From Actinomadura opuntiae (GTDB lineage: Bacteria; Actinomycetota; Actinomycetes; Streptosporangiales; Streptosporangiaceae), in contig NZ_JASNWF010000010.1 in NCBI RefSeq assembly GCF_030283205.1, positions 186,001 through 250,000 of the forward strand: DNA of 64,000 nt. The letters are read 5' to 3'. Every line of letters begins with the position of its first letter. Position 1 is the stretch's first letter. Under the pieces are notes generated by a model. It had not been told where the DNA came from and did not search any database. It worked only from the letters and a program-made list of their open reading frames with translations. The position numbers and the translations under genes were made by a program. Below are positions 45,009 through 52,189 of this stretch, piece by piece.

Positions 45009-45758
45009 TTATGGCATACGTGCCGGTGTCGACGAGATCTCGACAGGGCCGAGGCCGTATTGCACTGCGGCACGAGTGAGGTCGGCCTTGTTGTGGACGC
45101 TGAGTTTCTGCCGGATGCGCTGCACGTAGGTGTCGATGGTCGCCTTCGACAAACCGAGTTGCGAACTGATCTGCTTGTGCGTCCAGCCCTCGGCGACCAG
45201 GGTCAGCACCTGGCCCTCCCGCTGGGTCAAGCTGTTCGGAAGGGCGACCGGCAGAGGAGGCGGATCGTCCGGGACCACGAAGAGTTCCCCGCCGACCGGT
45301 CCGGAAAGGAAGAAGCGGTCCCGGGCCACGATGCCGAGCGCGGCGATCAGGGTTCCGGCGTCGGCGGTCATGTCCAGACACCCGTGCAGTCCGGCACCGA
45401 CCAGCGCGTTCAGCTGCCCCCGGTCGAGCATCCGAGCGATGCCGAGGACGAGGGAACGCTGCGTCCAACCGCGCAGGTCGGTCATGAGCCGGTCATCGAT
45501 GACCTGCGGGAGGCCGACCAGCAGGACGGGGAGCTCGCATGTCTCCTGGAGGACCGCATGGACTTCGGCGGCGACCTGGGTCGCGGTCACGCGGTAGAAC
45601 CGCGAGGCCGATTCCAGCGCGCTGAGGACCCCCCTCATCAGCAGAGTGCCGTCATGCAGAAATACCACGGGTCGCGGTATCCGGTCCGCGCCGGCGGCTT
45701 CGCCGATTTCGTGCGGCGATGGGAAGCGGATGTCGTCCGGTCTCTGTCCCAAGCTCAT
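45009..45758 (-). CDS. LuxR-type response-regulator-like transcription factor
   Basis: 249 residues from the ATG at 45758, with GAAGGA at the ribosome site. The C terminus is a LuxR/GerE HTH: LTQREGQVLTLVAEGWTHKQISSQL and LGLSKATIDTYVQRIRQKLSVHNKADLTRAAVQYGLG (residues ~178-240). The N-terminal ~160 residues resemble a degenerate receiver domain (VVFLHDGTLLMRGVLSAL ... LPVLLVGLPQ). The acidic pocket and phospho-acceptor Asp of true receivers are not evident, so it is probably phosphorylation-independent. It is the last gene of a minus-strand unit with the thioesterase-like gene (7-bp gap) and the discrete PCP, and is a likely pathway regulator. Confidence 0.88.
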   Translation of the reverse strand: MSLGQRPDDIRFPSPHEIGEAAGADRIPRPVVFLHDGTLLMRGVLSALESASRFYRVTATQVAAEVHAVLQETCELPVLLVGLPQVIDDRLMTDLRGWTQRSLVLGIARMLDRGQLNALVGAGLHGCLDMTADAGTLIAALGIVARDRFFLSGPVGGELFVVPDDPPPLPVALPNSLTQREGQVLTLVAEGWTHKQISSQLGLSKATIDTYVQRIRQKLSVHNKADLTRAAVQYGLGPVEISSTPARMP

Positions 45759-45765
45759 CAATCCT

Positions 45766-46518
45766 TCAGCGTTCAAGGTCTCCGAGCAAATGTGCGAGGC
45801 ACGCTCCGAGAGCGACGGGCGAATCGGTGACACGGTCGCCGTTTCCGACCTCTTCGTGGTGCGGACCTCTGCTTCCGTGCACCGCCCAGCCGGCCGCGTA
45901 CCGACGCGCGTTCGAGTTTTTCGGCCCCGACAAGGATGTGATGGCGGTGTCAAGGCGAGGCAAGGGCCGGTGCTCGTACTGGGCGAGCAGGCGGTAGTCG
46001 GCCCGGAACGCCGGTTCGAAGACCTCCCGCAGGTCCTGGACCGCGGCGATCTCGGGTGGTACGCCGCCTTGGGCGATGAGCCGCTGCCAGAACTCGCGCG
46101 AGCCCAGCGCCAGCAGTTTCCCCGGTACACGGTTCTTGCGGTCCGGGGGCGGGTAATCGCTCACCACCAGGCGGACGGGTGCGGGACCGCCCAGTTCGCG
46201 GATCCGGTGCGCCACCAGATAGGCCAGCAGCGCTCCGGAGCAGTCGCCGAAGAGGGCGTACGGGTGGATCGAGTGCGGGAGCAAGGCGCCGGCCAGGTCT
46301 GCCGTCAAGCCGGCCAGGTCCGCGCGCGCGGACTCACCGAACCTGGCTTCGCGGCCGGGCAGGGCCACGGCCCACAGGCCGAGGCGGGCGGGCAGGTGCC
46401 GGGCGAGTTCGACGAAGACGTTGGGGCCGGCGCCGGCATTGGGGAAGGCGAACAACCGGATCGCGGGTTCCGCTGAACTCTCGGTCAGGTGCACCAGCCA
46501 GGGGCTGTACGCGGTCAT
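45766..46518 (-). CDS. type II thioesterase-like protein with degenerate catalytic triad
   Basis: A 250-residue alpha/beta hydrolase of the TEII family: RLFAFPNAGAGPNVFVELARHL, LWAVALPGREARFGE and YALFGDCSGALLAYLVAHRI are typical. By eye, the nucleophile elbow GHSMG reads GDCSG, with Cys in the Ser position (TGC codon). The Asp loop normally GGxDD reads SGPKN, and the catalytic His in GGHFFL reads GNGDRV. All three triad positions therefore appear changed. It may be a cysteine-dependent acyltransferase, a non-hydrolytic carrier-binding protein, or dead. The ATG overlaps the PCP stop (4 bp), so it is made together with that carrier. A canonical TEII lies elsewhere in the cluster (51416-52189). 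Confidence 0.85.
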   Translation of the reverse strand: MTAYSPWLVHLTESSAEPAIRLFAFPNAGAGPNVFVELARHLPARLGLWAVALPGREARFGESARADLAGLTADLAGALLPHSIHPYALFGDCSGALLAYLVAHRIRELGGPAPVRLVVSDYPPPDRKNRVPGKLLALGSREFWQRLIAQGGVPPEIAAVQDLREVFEPAFRADYRLLAQYEHRPLPRLDTAITSLSGPKNSNARRYAAGWAVHGSRGPHHEEVGNGDRVTDSPVALGACLAHLLGDLER

Positions 46519-46769
46519 CGGGGTGGTGCCGCCGATCGGTCGAAGGCCGCTGAGAACTCGGCGAGGGTGGGAGCGTCGAAGATGTCGAGGATCGTCAACG
46601 AGATGCCGGAGCTCTTTCTGACCCGTGCCAGAATGCGGGCCGCCGTCAACGAGTCCCCACCGAGCTCGAAGAACGAGTCGTGATCCCCGACGGAGACCCC
46701 CAGGACCTCCTCCCAGATGGCCCTCAACTCGCCGGCCGTGGCTCCCGGTGCCATGGCGAAGTCCCCCAT
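46515..46769 (-). CDS. discrete peptidyl/acyl carrier protein
   Basis: 84 residues from the ATG at 46769, with CAGGAGG 11 nt upstream. It is a single carrier domain: ATAGELRAIWEEVLGVSVGDH, then DSFFELGGDSLTAARILARV with Ser of GGDS as the phosphopantetheine site, and ISLTILDIFDAPTLAEFSAAF. The GGDS variant is PCP-like. It overlaps the thioesterase-like gene by ATGA, so the two proteins probably act as a pair. Because the cluster's NRPS lacks its own carrier, this protein or the one at 58673 must carry the activated amino acid. Confidence 0.9.
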   Translation of the reverse strand: MGDFAMAPGATAGELRAIWEEVLGVSVGDHDSFFELGGDSLTAARILARVRKSSGISLTILDIFDAPTLAEFSAAFDRSAAPPR

Positions 46770-46812
46770 GCCGTCCGCCACCTCCTGTTCGATGAGCAAT
46801 CCCGTCGGACAC

Positions 46813-46853
46813 GGCCGGGGGACCGCGCCTCCGCGCGGCACGGTCCCCCGGCC
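46813..46853. other. perfect 13-bp inverted repeat in divergent promoter region
   Basis: GGCCGGGGGACCG (46813-46825) and CGGTCCCCCGGCC (46841-46853) with a 15-nt loop, in the 372-bp gap between the minus-strand PCP unit and the plus-strand LLM gene (46770-47141). It lies 44 bp upstream of the PCP start and may be in its leader. Possible roles: 5' stabilising hairpin, attenuator, or regulator site. No other gene is seen in the gap. Confidence 0.5.
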
Positions 46854-47141
46854 CGTTCCGGCGATGCGATCATCCGCGTCGGATGCGGTCAGTGATCCGT
46901 CGGGACGGACGGCGCAACGGCTCGCGATCTCGCTGCGCCTCGCCGGACCGGTAGGCCCCTTCCAGTGGACGATCATGATTTGGCTGTGCAGGCGGGAACA
47001 AGCCCGAATCTCTAATTCATGCTTTAGTCCGTCCATGCCGACGGGCATTCGTCGATAGCCTCAGTGCTTCTAAACAAGCGTTTAATCAAACGGCCTTGCG
47101 ACTCGCTTCGACGTCCGGAAATCTGGGCCGAGGAGGAACAC

Positions 47142-47984
47142 ATGAAACCCACGTTCGGGCTCTACCTACCGCAGGTCCACCGGACTTTCGCGGAGCTGGC
47201 GATGTTCGCGTCGGCGGCGGAGGATCTCGGTTTCGAGTCCGTGTGGTTCATGGACCATCTCTCGCTGCCAGGAGTGCGGGGTGGAACCCTGGAGGGATGG
47301 ACGGTGGCGACAGCGATCGCGGCCCGGACCAGCACCCTGCGCGTGGGCCACCTCGTGCTCTGCGAGTCGTTCCGGAACCCGGTGCTGCTCGGCAGGATGG
47401 CGGTGACGCTCGACCAGATCAGCGGGGGGCGGCTTAACCTCGGGCTCGGTTGGGGCTCATCGCCGTCCGAGCTGGCGGGCCTGGGGTTCAGTCCGGATCC
47501 GCCCGGCATGCGGCGAGCGCGGCTGGCCGAGCTGCTGGACGTGCTCGAACTCGTCGTCGGCGGCCGCCCGGTCGACCACACCGGCGCCTTCTTCACCGTC
47601 CGCGACCCGCAGGGCGGCCCGGCCGCCGTGCAACCCCGCATCCCGTTGACCATCGGAGGCGCCGCCGAAGGGACGATGGCGCTGGTACGCGAGCGGGCGG
47701 ACTGGTGGAACTGCCGCGCCCCGGACACCTGGCGGCTCGGCGAGCTGATCCCGCAGGCCGGCGCGGCTCGCGTGTCGGCGAACTACGAACTCGCCTTCTC
47801 GCATCACTCCGACTCCACAGGTTCGGTGCTTGCCGGGCCGCCCCACGATCTCGCGCGGCGCCTGTGCGCCGACCGGGATCTGGGCGTGCGGCATTTCGTC
47901 GTTCAGCCGGTAGATCCCGCCGGCGGCGTCGCCGATCTGCGCCGCTTCATGGACGAGGTCGCCCCCGCCGTTACCGGCGGGTGA
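47142..47984 (+). CDS. LLM class flavin-dependent oxidoreductase (luciferase-like)
   Basis: 280 residues. The ATG at 47142 has GAGGAGG at 6-nt spacing. The bacterial luciferase-like TIM barrel starts MKPTFGLYLPQVHRTFAELA. AAEDLGFESVWFMDHL near 30 and AIAARTSTLRVGHLVLCESFRNPVLLGRMAVTLDQISGGRLNLGLGWGSSPSEL (in pieces: LGRMAVTLDQISGGRLNLGL near 85-105) are the flavin/F420 signature. It is slightly short but complete. These enzymes use FMNH2 or F420 for oxygenation or reduction. It is the only plus-strand gene in this part of the cluster and is convergent with the amidohydrolase (12-bp gap), so it is transcribed separately. Confidence 0.9.
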   Translation: MKPTFGLYLPQVHRTFAELAMFASAAEDLGFESVWFMDHLSLPGVRGGTLEGWTVATAIAARTSTLRVGHLVLCESFRNPVLLGRMAVTLDQISGGRLNLGLGWGSSPSELAGLGFSPDPPGMRRARLAELLDVLELVVGGRPVDHTGAFFTVRDPQGGPAAVQPRIPLTIGGAAEGTMALVRERADWWNCRAPDTWRLGELIPQAGAARVSANYELAFSHHSDSTGSVLAGPPHDLARRLCADRDLGVRHFVVQPVDPAGGVADLRRFMDEVAPAVTGG

Positions 47985-47996
47985 CCGCCGCGGCCT

Positions 47997-49265
47997 TCAC
48001 GCCTTGCGGTTGTCGACCCACCGCGTCGTACTGGAGCCGGGGGTGATCCCCGCAAAAGCGGGGCTCTTCGCCGCGGCGGCCGGTAGGGCGCCGGGGTCCA
48101 TGCCCGCGCTTACCTCGTCCCGCCGGGGACCGAAGTGCTCGGCGTCGCGGGCGAGGGCCTCCAGATCGAACCCGAAGACCCGGGCGGCGTTGCCCGAGAG
48201 CATCAACTCGACCTCGTCCTGCGGGACCCCCGCATAGGCCAGCCGGATCGCGGACTCGCTGTAGGGGTAGGTCGCCTCCGTGTGCGGGTAGTCGCTTCCC
48301 CACATGATCCGGGACACACCGACCGAGTTCCGGATCGCGGTCTCCGACGGATGCATGAAGCTGGCTCCCGCGTAGCACTGGCGCTGCCAGTACTGGCTCG
48401 GACGGAGCGACAGGTTCCGGGCCACGGTGGCGCCGTGGCTGAGGTCGCCGCGGCCGGACGCTGTGCGCATGGAGTCAGCGAAACCGTCCATGGCGCGGAG
48501 CGCGCCCGGGATCCAGCCCAGTCCCTCCTCGGTGAAGACGACGGTCAGCTCGGGATGCCGCTCCAGCACGCCGCCGAGGATGAGGTGCCGCAGGGTGCGC
48601 TGGTCCCACCAGCGCAGTTCCAGCATAAACAGCACGTGGTCCTCGGGGCGGTCGCCCGCGCGGGGCGCGGCGCTGCCGCTGTGCACGTTGACTGGGAGCC
48701 CGGCCGCGACGCAGGCGCGCCAGATCGGATCGTAGTACTCGTGGTAGTACAGCGGCGGCAGGCCGGATCCGGGCGGGGTGCCGGGCAGCAGCAACCCGCC
48801 GCGCAGGCCGGCCGCGGCGGAGCGCTCGATCTCGGCGACAGCCTCGTCGACGTCGTTCAGCATCACCTGGAAGACGCCCGCGCGGCGTCCCGGTGCCGCG
48901 GCGCAGAAGTCGGCCAGCCATCGGTTGTGTGCGCGCAGTCCTTCCCATCGCCGCCGGACGTCCTCAGCGTTCTCGACGGCCCGCTGACTGCCGAGCGACG
49001 AGGCGGAGAAGAACGGCGGGATCGTGTTGGGGAAGAGAACCTCGGCGACGATCCCGTCCTTCTCCAGCTCGCGCAGTCGGCGCTCGGAGTCCCAGTTCCG
49101 GGTCCCGTCCTCACCTTTGAGGTCCTCGTAGGGGACCTCGTAGCCGGCTGCCCAGGTGTCGAACTCCTCCCGGCAGGACGGGTCGAGGTACTCGCGGTAC
49201 TCCAGGAGGTCCGCGCCACCGTGGCAGTCCGCCGAGATCACCGTGTAGCGCGTCCGTTCGGCCAT
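47997..49265 (-). CDS. amidohydrolase family metal-dependent hydrolase/decarboxylase
   Basis: 422 residues from the ATG at 49265 (MAERTRYTVISADCHGG). It is an amidohydrolase-2 (ACMSD-like) TIM barrel: the DxH motif is ADCHGG near residue 13, LPVNVHSGSAA supplies the central His near 190, TLRHLILGGVLERHPELTVVFTEEG is characteristic near 225, and IMWGSDYPHTEATYP near 330 carries the catalytic Asp. Known members hydrolyse or decarboxylate small acids using a divalent metal. The C-terminal ~35 residues (AKSPAFAGITPGSSTTR) look like extension past a lost stop. It follows the peptide gene and its hairpin, and probably works on the pathway intermediate or peptide. Confidence 0.88.
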   Translation of the reverse strand: MAERTRYTVISADCHGGADLLEYREYLDPSCREEFDTWAAGYEVPYEDLKGEDGTRNWDSERRLRELEKDGIVAEVLFPNTIPPFFSASSLGSQRAVENAEDVRRRWEGLRAHNRWLADFCAAAPGRRAGVFQVMLNDVDEAVAEIERSAAAGLRGGLLLPGTPPGSGLPPLYYHEYYDPIWRACVAAGLPVNVHSGSAAPRAGDRPEDHVLFMLELRWWDQRTLRHLILGGVLERHPELTVVFTEEGLGWIPGALRAMDGFADSMRTASGRGDLSHGATVARNLSLRPSQYWQRQCYAGASFMHPSETAIRNSVGVSRIMWGSDYPHTEATYPYSESAIRLAYAGVPQDEVELMLSGNAARVFGFDLEALARDAEHFGPRRDEVSAGMDPGALPAAAAKSPAFAGITPGSSTTRWVDNRKA

Positions 49266-49302
49266 CGTGTGTCCCGCTCCGTTCCTGTGGTCGTCTGGGT
49301 GG

Positions 49303-49339
49303 CCGCGTGCGGGGGCGGGCACGCCGCCCCCGCACGCGG
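49303..49339 (-). terminator. 16-bp perfect hairpin immediately after the peptide gene
   Basis: CCGCGTGCGGGGGCGG (49303-49318) pairs with its exact complement at 49324-49339 over a 5-nt loop, only 5 bp past the stop codon of the 44-residue peptide gene on the minus strand. No T tract. A strong hairpin placed directly after a short peptide gene and before the next enzyme gene is the arrangement used to make the precursor peptide in excess over downstream enzymes. Confidence 0.75.
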
Positions 49340-49344
49340 GCCGC

Positions 49345-49479
49345 CTAGATCCTGGCGTAGCCGTAGTTGAGTGTCTTCGCCTCGACGGGGTCTGCGGACT
49401 CCAGCCGCTCGTCGCCGTCGACGAGAGCGCCGTCCTCGTCGACGTTCCACGACTGGTCGTTGATCGTCAGCTCGCGCAT
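49345..49479 (-). CDS. 44-residue acidic peptide, putative ribosomal precursor/scaffold
   Basis: Start ATG at 49479 with an unusually strong ribosome site (GAGGAGGAGAG). It reads MRELTINDQSWNVDEDGALV, then DGDERLESADPVEAKT, and ends LNYGYARI. It has an acidic N-terminal three quarters, no cysteine, no membrane helix, and a short aromatic C terminus (LNYGYARI), as in a leader followed by a short core. It is not MbtH-like and not a carrier protein. It lies 32 bp after the M29-peptidase-like gene on the same strand, and a perfect hairpin follows its stop. I infer a RiPP-type precursor or an aminoacyl scaffold peptide. No known RiPP class is recognised. The main doubt is whether it is translated. 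Confidence 0.7.
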   Translation of the reverse strand: MRELTINDQSWNVDEDGALVDGDERLESADPVEAKTLNYGYARI

Positions 49480-49511
49480 CTCTCTCTCCTCCTCTCTCAG
49501 GATGGTGGGGT

Positions 49512-50504
49512 TCAGCGCGGCGCCTCCGCGCCGTCTTTCTGGAACCGGTGCTCGCATTCGGCGACGACGAAGTCCATGTGCGCGCCTGTCATGCCCTCGC
49601 CGAAGCCGAGGTGGAGCGTCCCGGCCCCTTCGTTGAGCTGGGAGTTGAGCGCCCAGTTCACCTGCGGGAGGAGAGCCATGTTGGTGCCGAGGCCGAGCTC
49701 GATCGTGTGCCCCTCGTAGGCGGGGTTGGTCACGTCGATCACGGCCTCGGTGTAGTCCACGCCGCCGGCCCGCACCTCGGCGAGCATCCCGTCGGCGAGG
49801 CGCAAATCGATCGGCGCACGTGCGGCGATCTCCTCGCGCAATCGGGTGGCGCGGCGGATCCGCTCGTCGCCCTCTGGCCGGACGCGTGCGTCCCTGGCGA
49901 CGAGAAGGCCGGACGCGACCGCCGTGCCGGCGATGTCGAAGGCCCCGCGCCAGTCGGTGGACGACGGTGCGGTGATGGAGAACTCGCAGAAGCTCGCCAC
50001 GCTGACCCACTTTCCGAAACCGATGCGGGGGTCGAGCCAGGCGTCGGCGTGGAGCCGGTCGGCGAGCGAGCAGGTCAGGTCGGTTCCGTTGCCTTCGAAC
50101 CTGAGCAGGCCGGGTTGCTCGGAGATGCTCCGAGCCCAGTAGCGGTTCCATTCGCAGGCCGCCACGTAGTCGGTGGCGCAGACCAGCCGGAGCGTGTACT
50201 CCGCCACCGCCGGGGACGGGTCGAAGCTGGCGATCGGGACCAGCAGCACCCGCATGCGCCGGAACAACCTGCGCAGCTCGCGGCTGACGAGCCTCCTGCG
50301 CAGGAGCAGGACGACATTGGCGTCGTCCGGCAGATCGGCCGCGTCCTCGAGGGAAGCGGTCCGCATTCCCAGCCCAGCGGCGTACCGGTTCAGTTCTGAG
50401 TCGTCCGAGACGACGTTTACCTTCCCCTCCGGAAAGACTTGGGAAAGGTTGTTCTCGACCTCTCCGGACCTCGCTTGCGAATCGATTCCAGGAGTTATCG
50501 ACAT
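49512..50504 (-). CDS. M29 aminopeptidase-like protein of unknown function
   Basis: 330 residues from the ATG at 50504. The N-terminal ~220 residues resemble nothing I can name. The C-terminal ~90 read ELGLGTN (E269), GTLHLGFG (H298) and GAHMDF (H309, D311). These are in the order of the metal-ligand motifs of M29 (AmpT-type) aminopeptidases, ELGxGTN, GTxHxxxG, HxD. The 29-residue Glu-to-His spacing equals what I remember for AmpT, whereas the next interval (11) is much shorter than AmpT's ~31. It may be an active peptidase or a peptide-binding relative that lost catalysis. It lies 32 bp before the peptide gene and is probably its partner. No signal peptide. Confidence 0.6.
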   Translation of the reverse strand: MSITPGIDSQARSGEVENNLSQVFPEGKVNVVSDDSELNRYAAGLGMRTASLEDAADLPDDANVVLLLRRRLVSRELRRLFRRMRVLLVPIASFDPSPAVAEYTLRLVCATDYVAACEWNRYWARSISEQPGLLRFEGNGTDLTCSLADRLHADAWLDPRIGFGKWVSVASFCEFSITAPSSTDWRGAFDIAGTAVASGLLVARDARVRPEGDERIRRATRLREEIAARAPIDLRLADGMLAEVRAGGVDYTEAVIDVTNPAYEGHTIELGLGTNMALLPQVNWALNSQLNEGAGTLHLGFGEGMTGAHMDFVVAECEHRFQKDGAEAPR

Positions 50505-50591
50505 GCCTGTGATCTTAGAACGGATCTGCGATTTCGATAATCTCGGAAGTGATGACTTCCGAGGGTCGTCCCATAAAGGGGACTGCCGCGG

Positions 50592-51419
50592 TCAGTGCTG
50601 GCCGAGCGTTCCCTCCGCGCGCATCCGGCGCTCGACCCGACTGAACAGCGCTGAGCCGCCCGCCAGCCAGAGCGCCGACGTCACCAGCAGCGCGCACACC
50701 TCCACGGCCGGCGGGTAGAGGGAGTTCGCCCCGAGCGCGGCCCGCCGGCTCAGGTCGATCGCCCAGGTGGTGGGGATGAGATAGGAGACCGGACGCAATG
50801 CGTCCCACAGCACCACCACGGGGAACGTGACCCCGGCCAGGACGGTCACGACGTAGCCGAGGTTGTCGGTGAGGCCCGCGGACCGTCGCCAGAGCAGGGA
50901 CAACGAAGCGCTAAGGAATCCCAGCCCGGTGAGACCCGGCAGGAGCGCGCCGAGCACCGGCAGGACGAGCACGGTCCCGGGCCCGTAACGGGCGCCCGCC
51001 AGCAGGCTCACCAGGGCCGCTATCGTCGTCCCCGCCAGCGTGCTGAGCCCTGTCATGCAGGTCATCAGGCCGAGGACGAGGGCGCGGCGGCTCACCGGCA
51101 TGGCCCAGGTCAGTTCCAGTGTGCCGAGGTCCCGTTCCGAGGCCATGGCCTGGGCGGGGCCTGACAGGACGGCTCCGGTGACGGTCGCCCCGACCAGGCC
51201 GGCGGACAGCCATCCGCCGAAGTCGGAGGTTCCGGTGAGCTCGTCCATGCCCGGCGATCGCCCGTGGACGAGGAAGGCGGTGCCGAGGAGGAGGACGGGC
51301 AGGACGAGCTGGTACAGCGGAGTGAACAGCATCGTGTTCAGCAGGGTCAGCGGGTAGCGCCGCAGGACGCGCAGCTCCTTGCGAACCACCGCCAGCAGGG
51401 CGCGCGCGTCCGGGGTCAT
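50592..51419 (-). CDS. ABC-2 type permease
   Basis: 275 residues, six helices. VVRKELRVLRRYPLTLLNTMLFTPLYQLVLPVLLLGTAFLV starts the protein (N-terminal cytoplasmic coupling segment KELRVLRRYP). ASERDLGTLELTWAMPVSRRALVLGLM near 110 is the ABC-2 loop, and VTFPVVVLWDALRPVSYLIPTTWAIDLSRRA near 205 is the C-terminal signature. The ATG overlaps the thioesterase stop (ATGA). An ATP-binding partner is expected next to an ABC-2 permease, but none is present in the window's cluster part, so the ATPase must lie elsewhere or be shared. It is probably the product exporter. Confidence 0.88.
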   Translation of the reverse strand: MTPDARALLAVVRKELRVLRRYPLTLLNTMLFTPLYQLVLPVLLLGTAFLVHGRSPGMDELTGTSDFGGWLSAGLVGATVTGAVLSGPAQAMASERDLGTLELTWAMPVSRRALVLGLMTCMTGLSTLAGTTIAALVSLLAGARYGPGTVLVLPVLGALLPGLTGLGFLSASLSLLWRRSAGLTDNLGYVVTVLAGVTFPVVVLWDALRPVSYLIPTTWAIDLSRRAALGANSLYPPAVEVCALLVTSALWLAGGSALFSRVERRMRAEGTLGQH

Positions 51420-52189
51420 CCCGCCGCCTCCGGGACGACGAGCCGCCTGCGCACCAGCCGGACGACCGCGTCACGCGCGGTCTCCAGAAACAGATGACCG
51501 CCCGCCACCAGCCGGACCTCGAACGGCCCGCGAGTGTAGGCGGACCAGGCGGGAAGGAGGGCGGCGGGCACGGAGGAGTCGTCGAGGCCGCCGAGGACGG
51601 TGAACGGGCAGTCGAGAGGCTCTCCGCCCGGCGGCCGGTAGTTCTCGAACAGCGCGAAGTCATCACGCAGCTTGGGCAGGAACATGTCCAGCAGTTCGGG
51701 TTCGCGCAGGAGGAGCGAGCCGGCGTCGTAGGCGCGCAAACGTTCGGTGAACGCGGCCTTGGGCAGGTTGTGGGCGGGTGGGCCGGGATCGGGGCGGTTC
51801 GGCGGGCGGCCGGCGGACGGGAACAGCCGAACCGGCCCGGGCAGGCCCCGCGAGCGCGCTCCGTAGGCCAGCGCCAGGGCGATGTGGGCGCCCATGCTGT
51901 GCCCGAAGAGCGCGTAGGGCGCCGTACGGAACGCGGAGCCGAACTCGTCGAGCAGCTCCTCGACCAGCTCCTCCATGGAGCCGGGCAGGTTCTCCTCGAA
52001 CCGGTTCTCCCTGCCGGGCAGCTGGACGGGCCAGACGTCGACGCTCGCGCCGGCGAGCTCGCGCGGCCACGAGCGGTAGGCGGTCGCGCCCCCGCCGGCG
52101 CACGGCAGGCAGACGAGCCGGACCCGCGGCGCGCTCGCCGGCAGGGTGAACCGCGTCCACCGGCTCGGCGGCACCACTGGGTCAGGCAA
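51416..52189 (-). CDS. type II thioesterase (canonical)
   Basis: 257 residues from a TTG at 52189 that overlaps the LLM stop by 8 bp; a GTG two codons after the prolines is an alternative. It is a complete TEII: VRLVCLPCAGGGATAYRSWP, VWPVQLPGRENRFEE, the nucleophile elbow YALFGHSMGAHIALALAYG (Ser of GHSMG near residue 90), FTVLGGLDDSSVP (Asp) and VAGGHLFLETA (His). It removes stalled or wrongly loaded groups from carrier proteins. All motifs are intact, in contrast with the second TEII-like protein at 45766. It forms an overlapping operon with the LLM enzyme and the ABC-2 permease. Confidence 0.94.
   Translation of the reverse strand: MPDPVVPPSRWTRFTLPASAPRVRLVCLPCAGGGATAYRSWPRELAGASVDVWPVQLPGRENRFEENLPGSMEELVEELLDEFGSAFRTAPYALFGHSMGAHIALALAYGARSRGLPGPVRLFPSAGRPPNRPDPGPPAHNLPKAAFTERLRAYDAGSLLLREPELLDMFLPKLRDDFALFENYRPPGGEPLDCPFTVLGGLDDSSVPAALLPAWSAYTRGPFEVRLVAGGHLFLETARDAVVRLVRRRLVVPEAAG

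Noticed and set aside
46515..46769. MbtH-like helper protein considered for the small genes of the NRPS cluster
   Set aside because: The NxExQxSxWP signature is absent; the protein is a carrier domain, and the 44-residue peptide at 49345 is also not MbtH-like.
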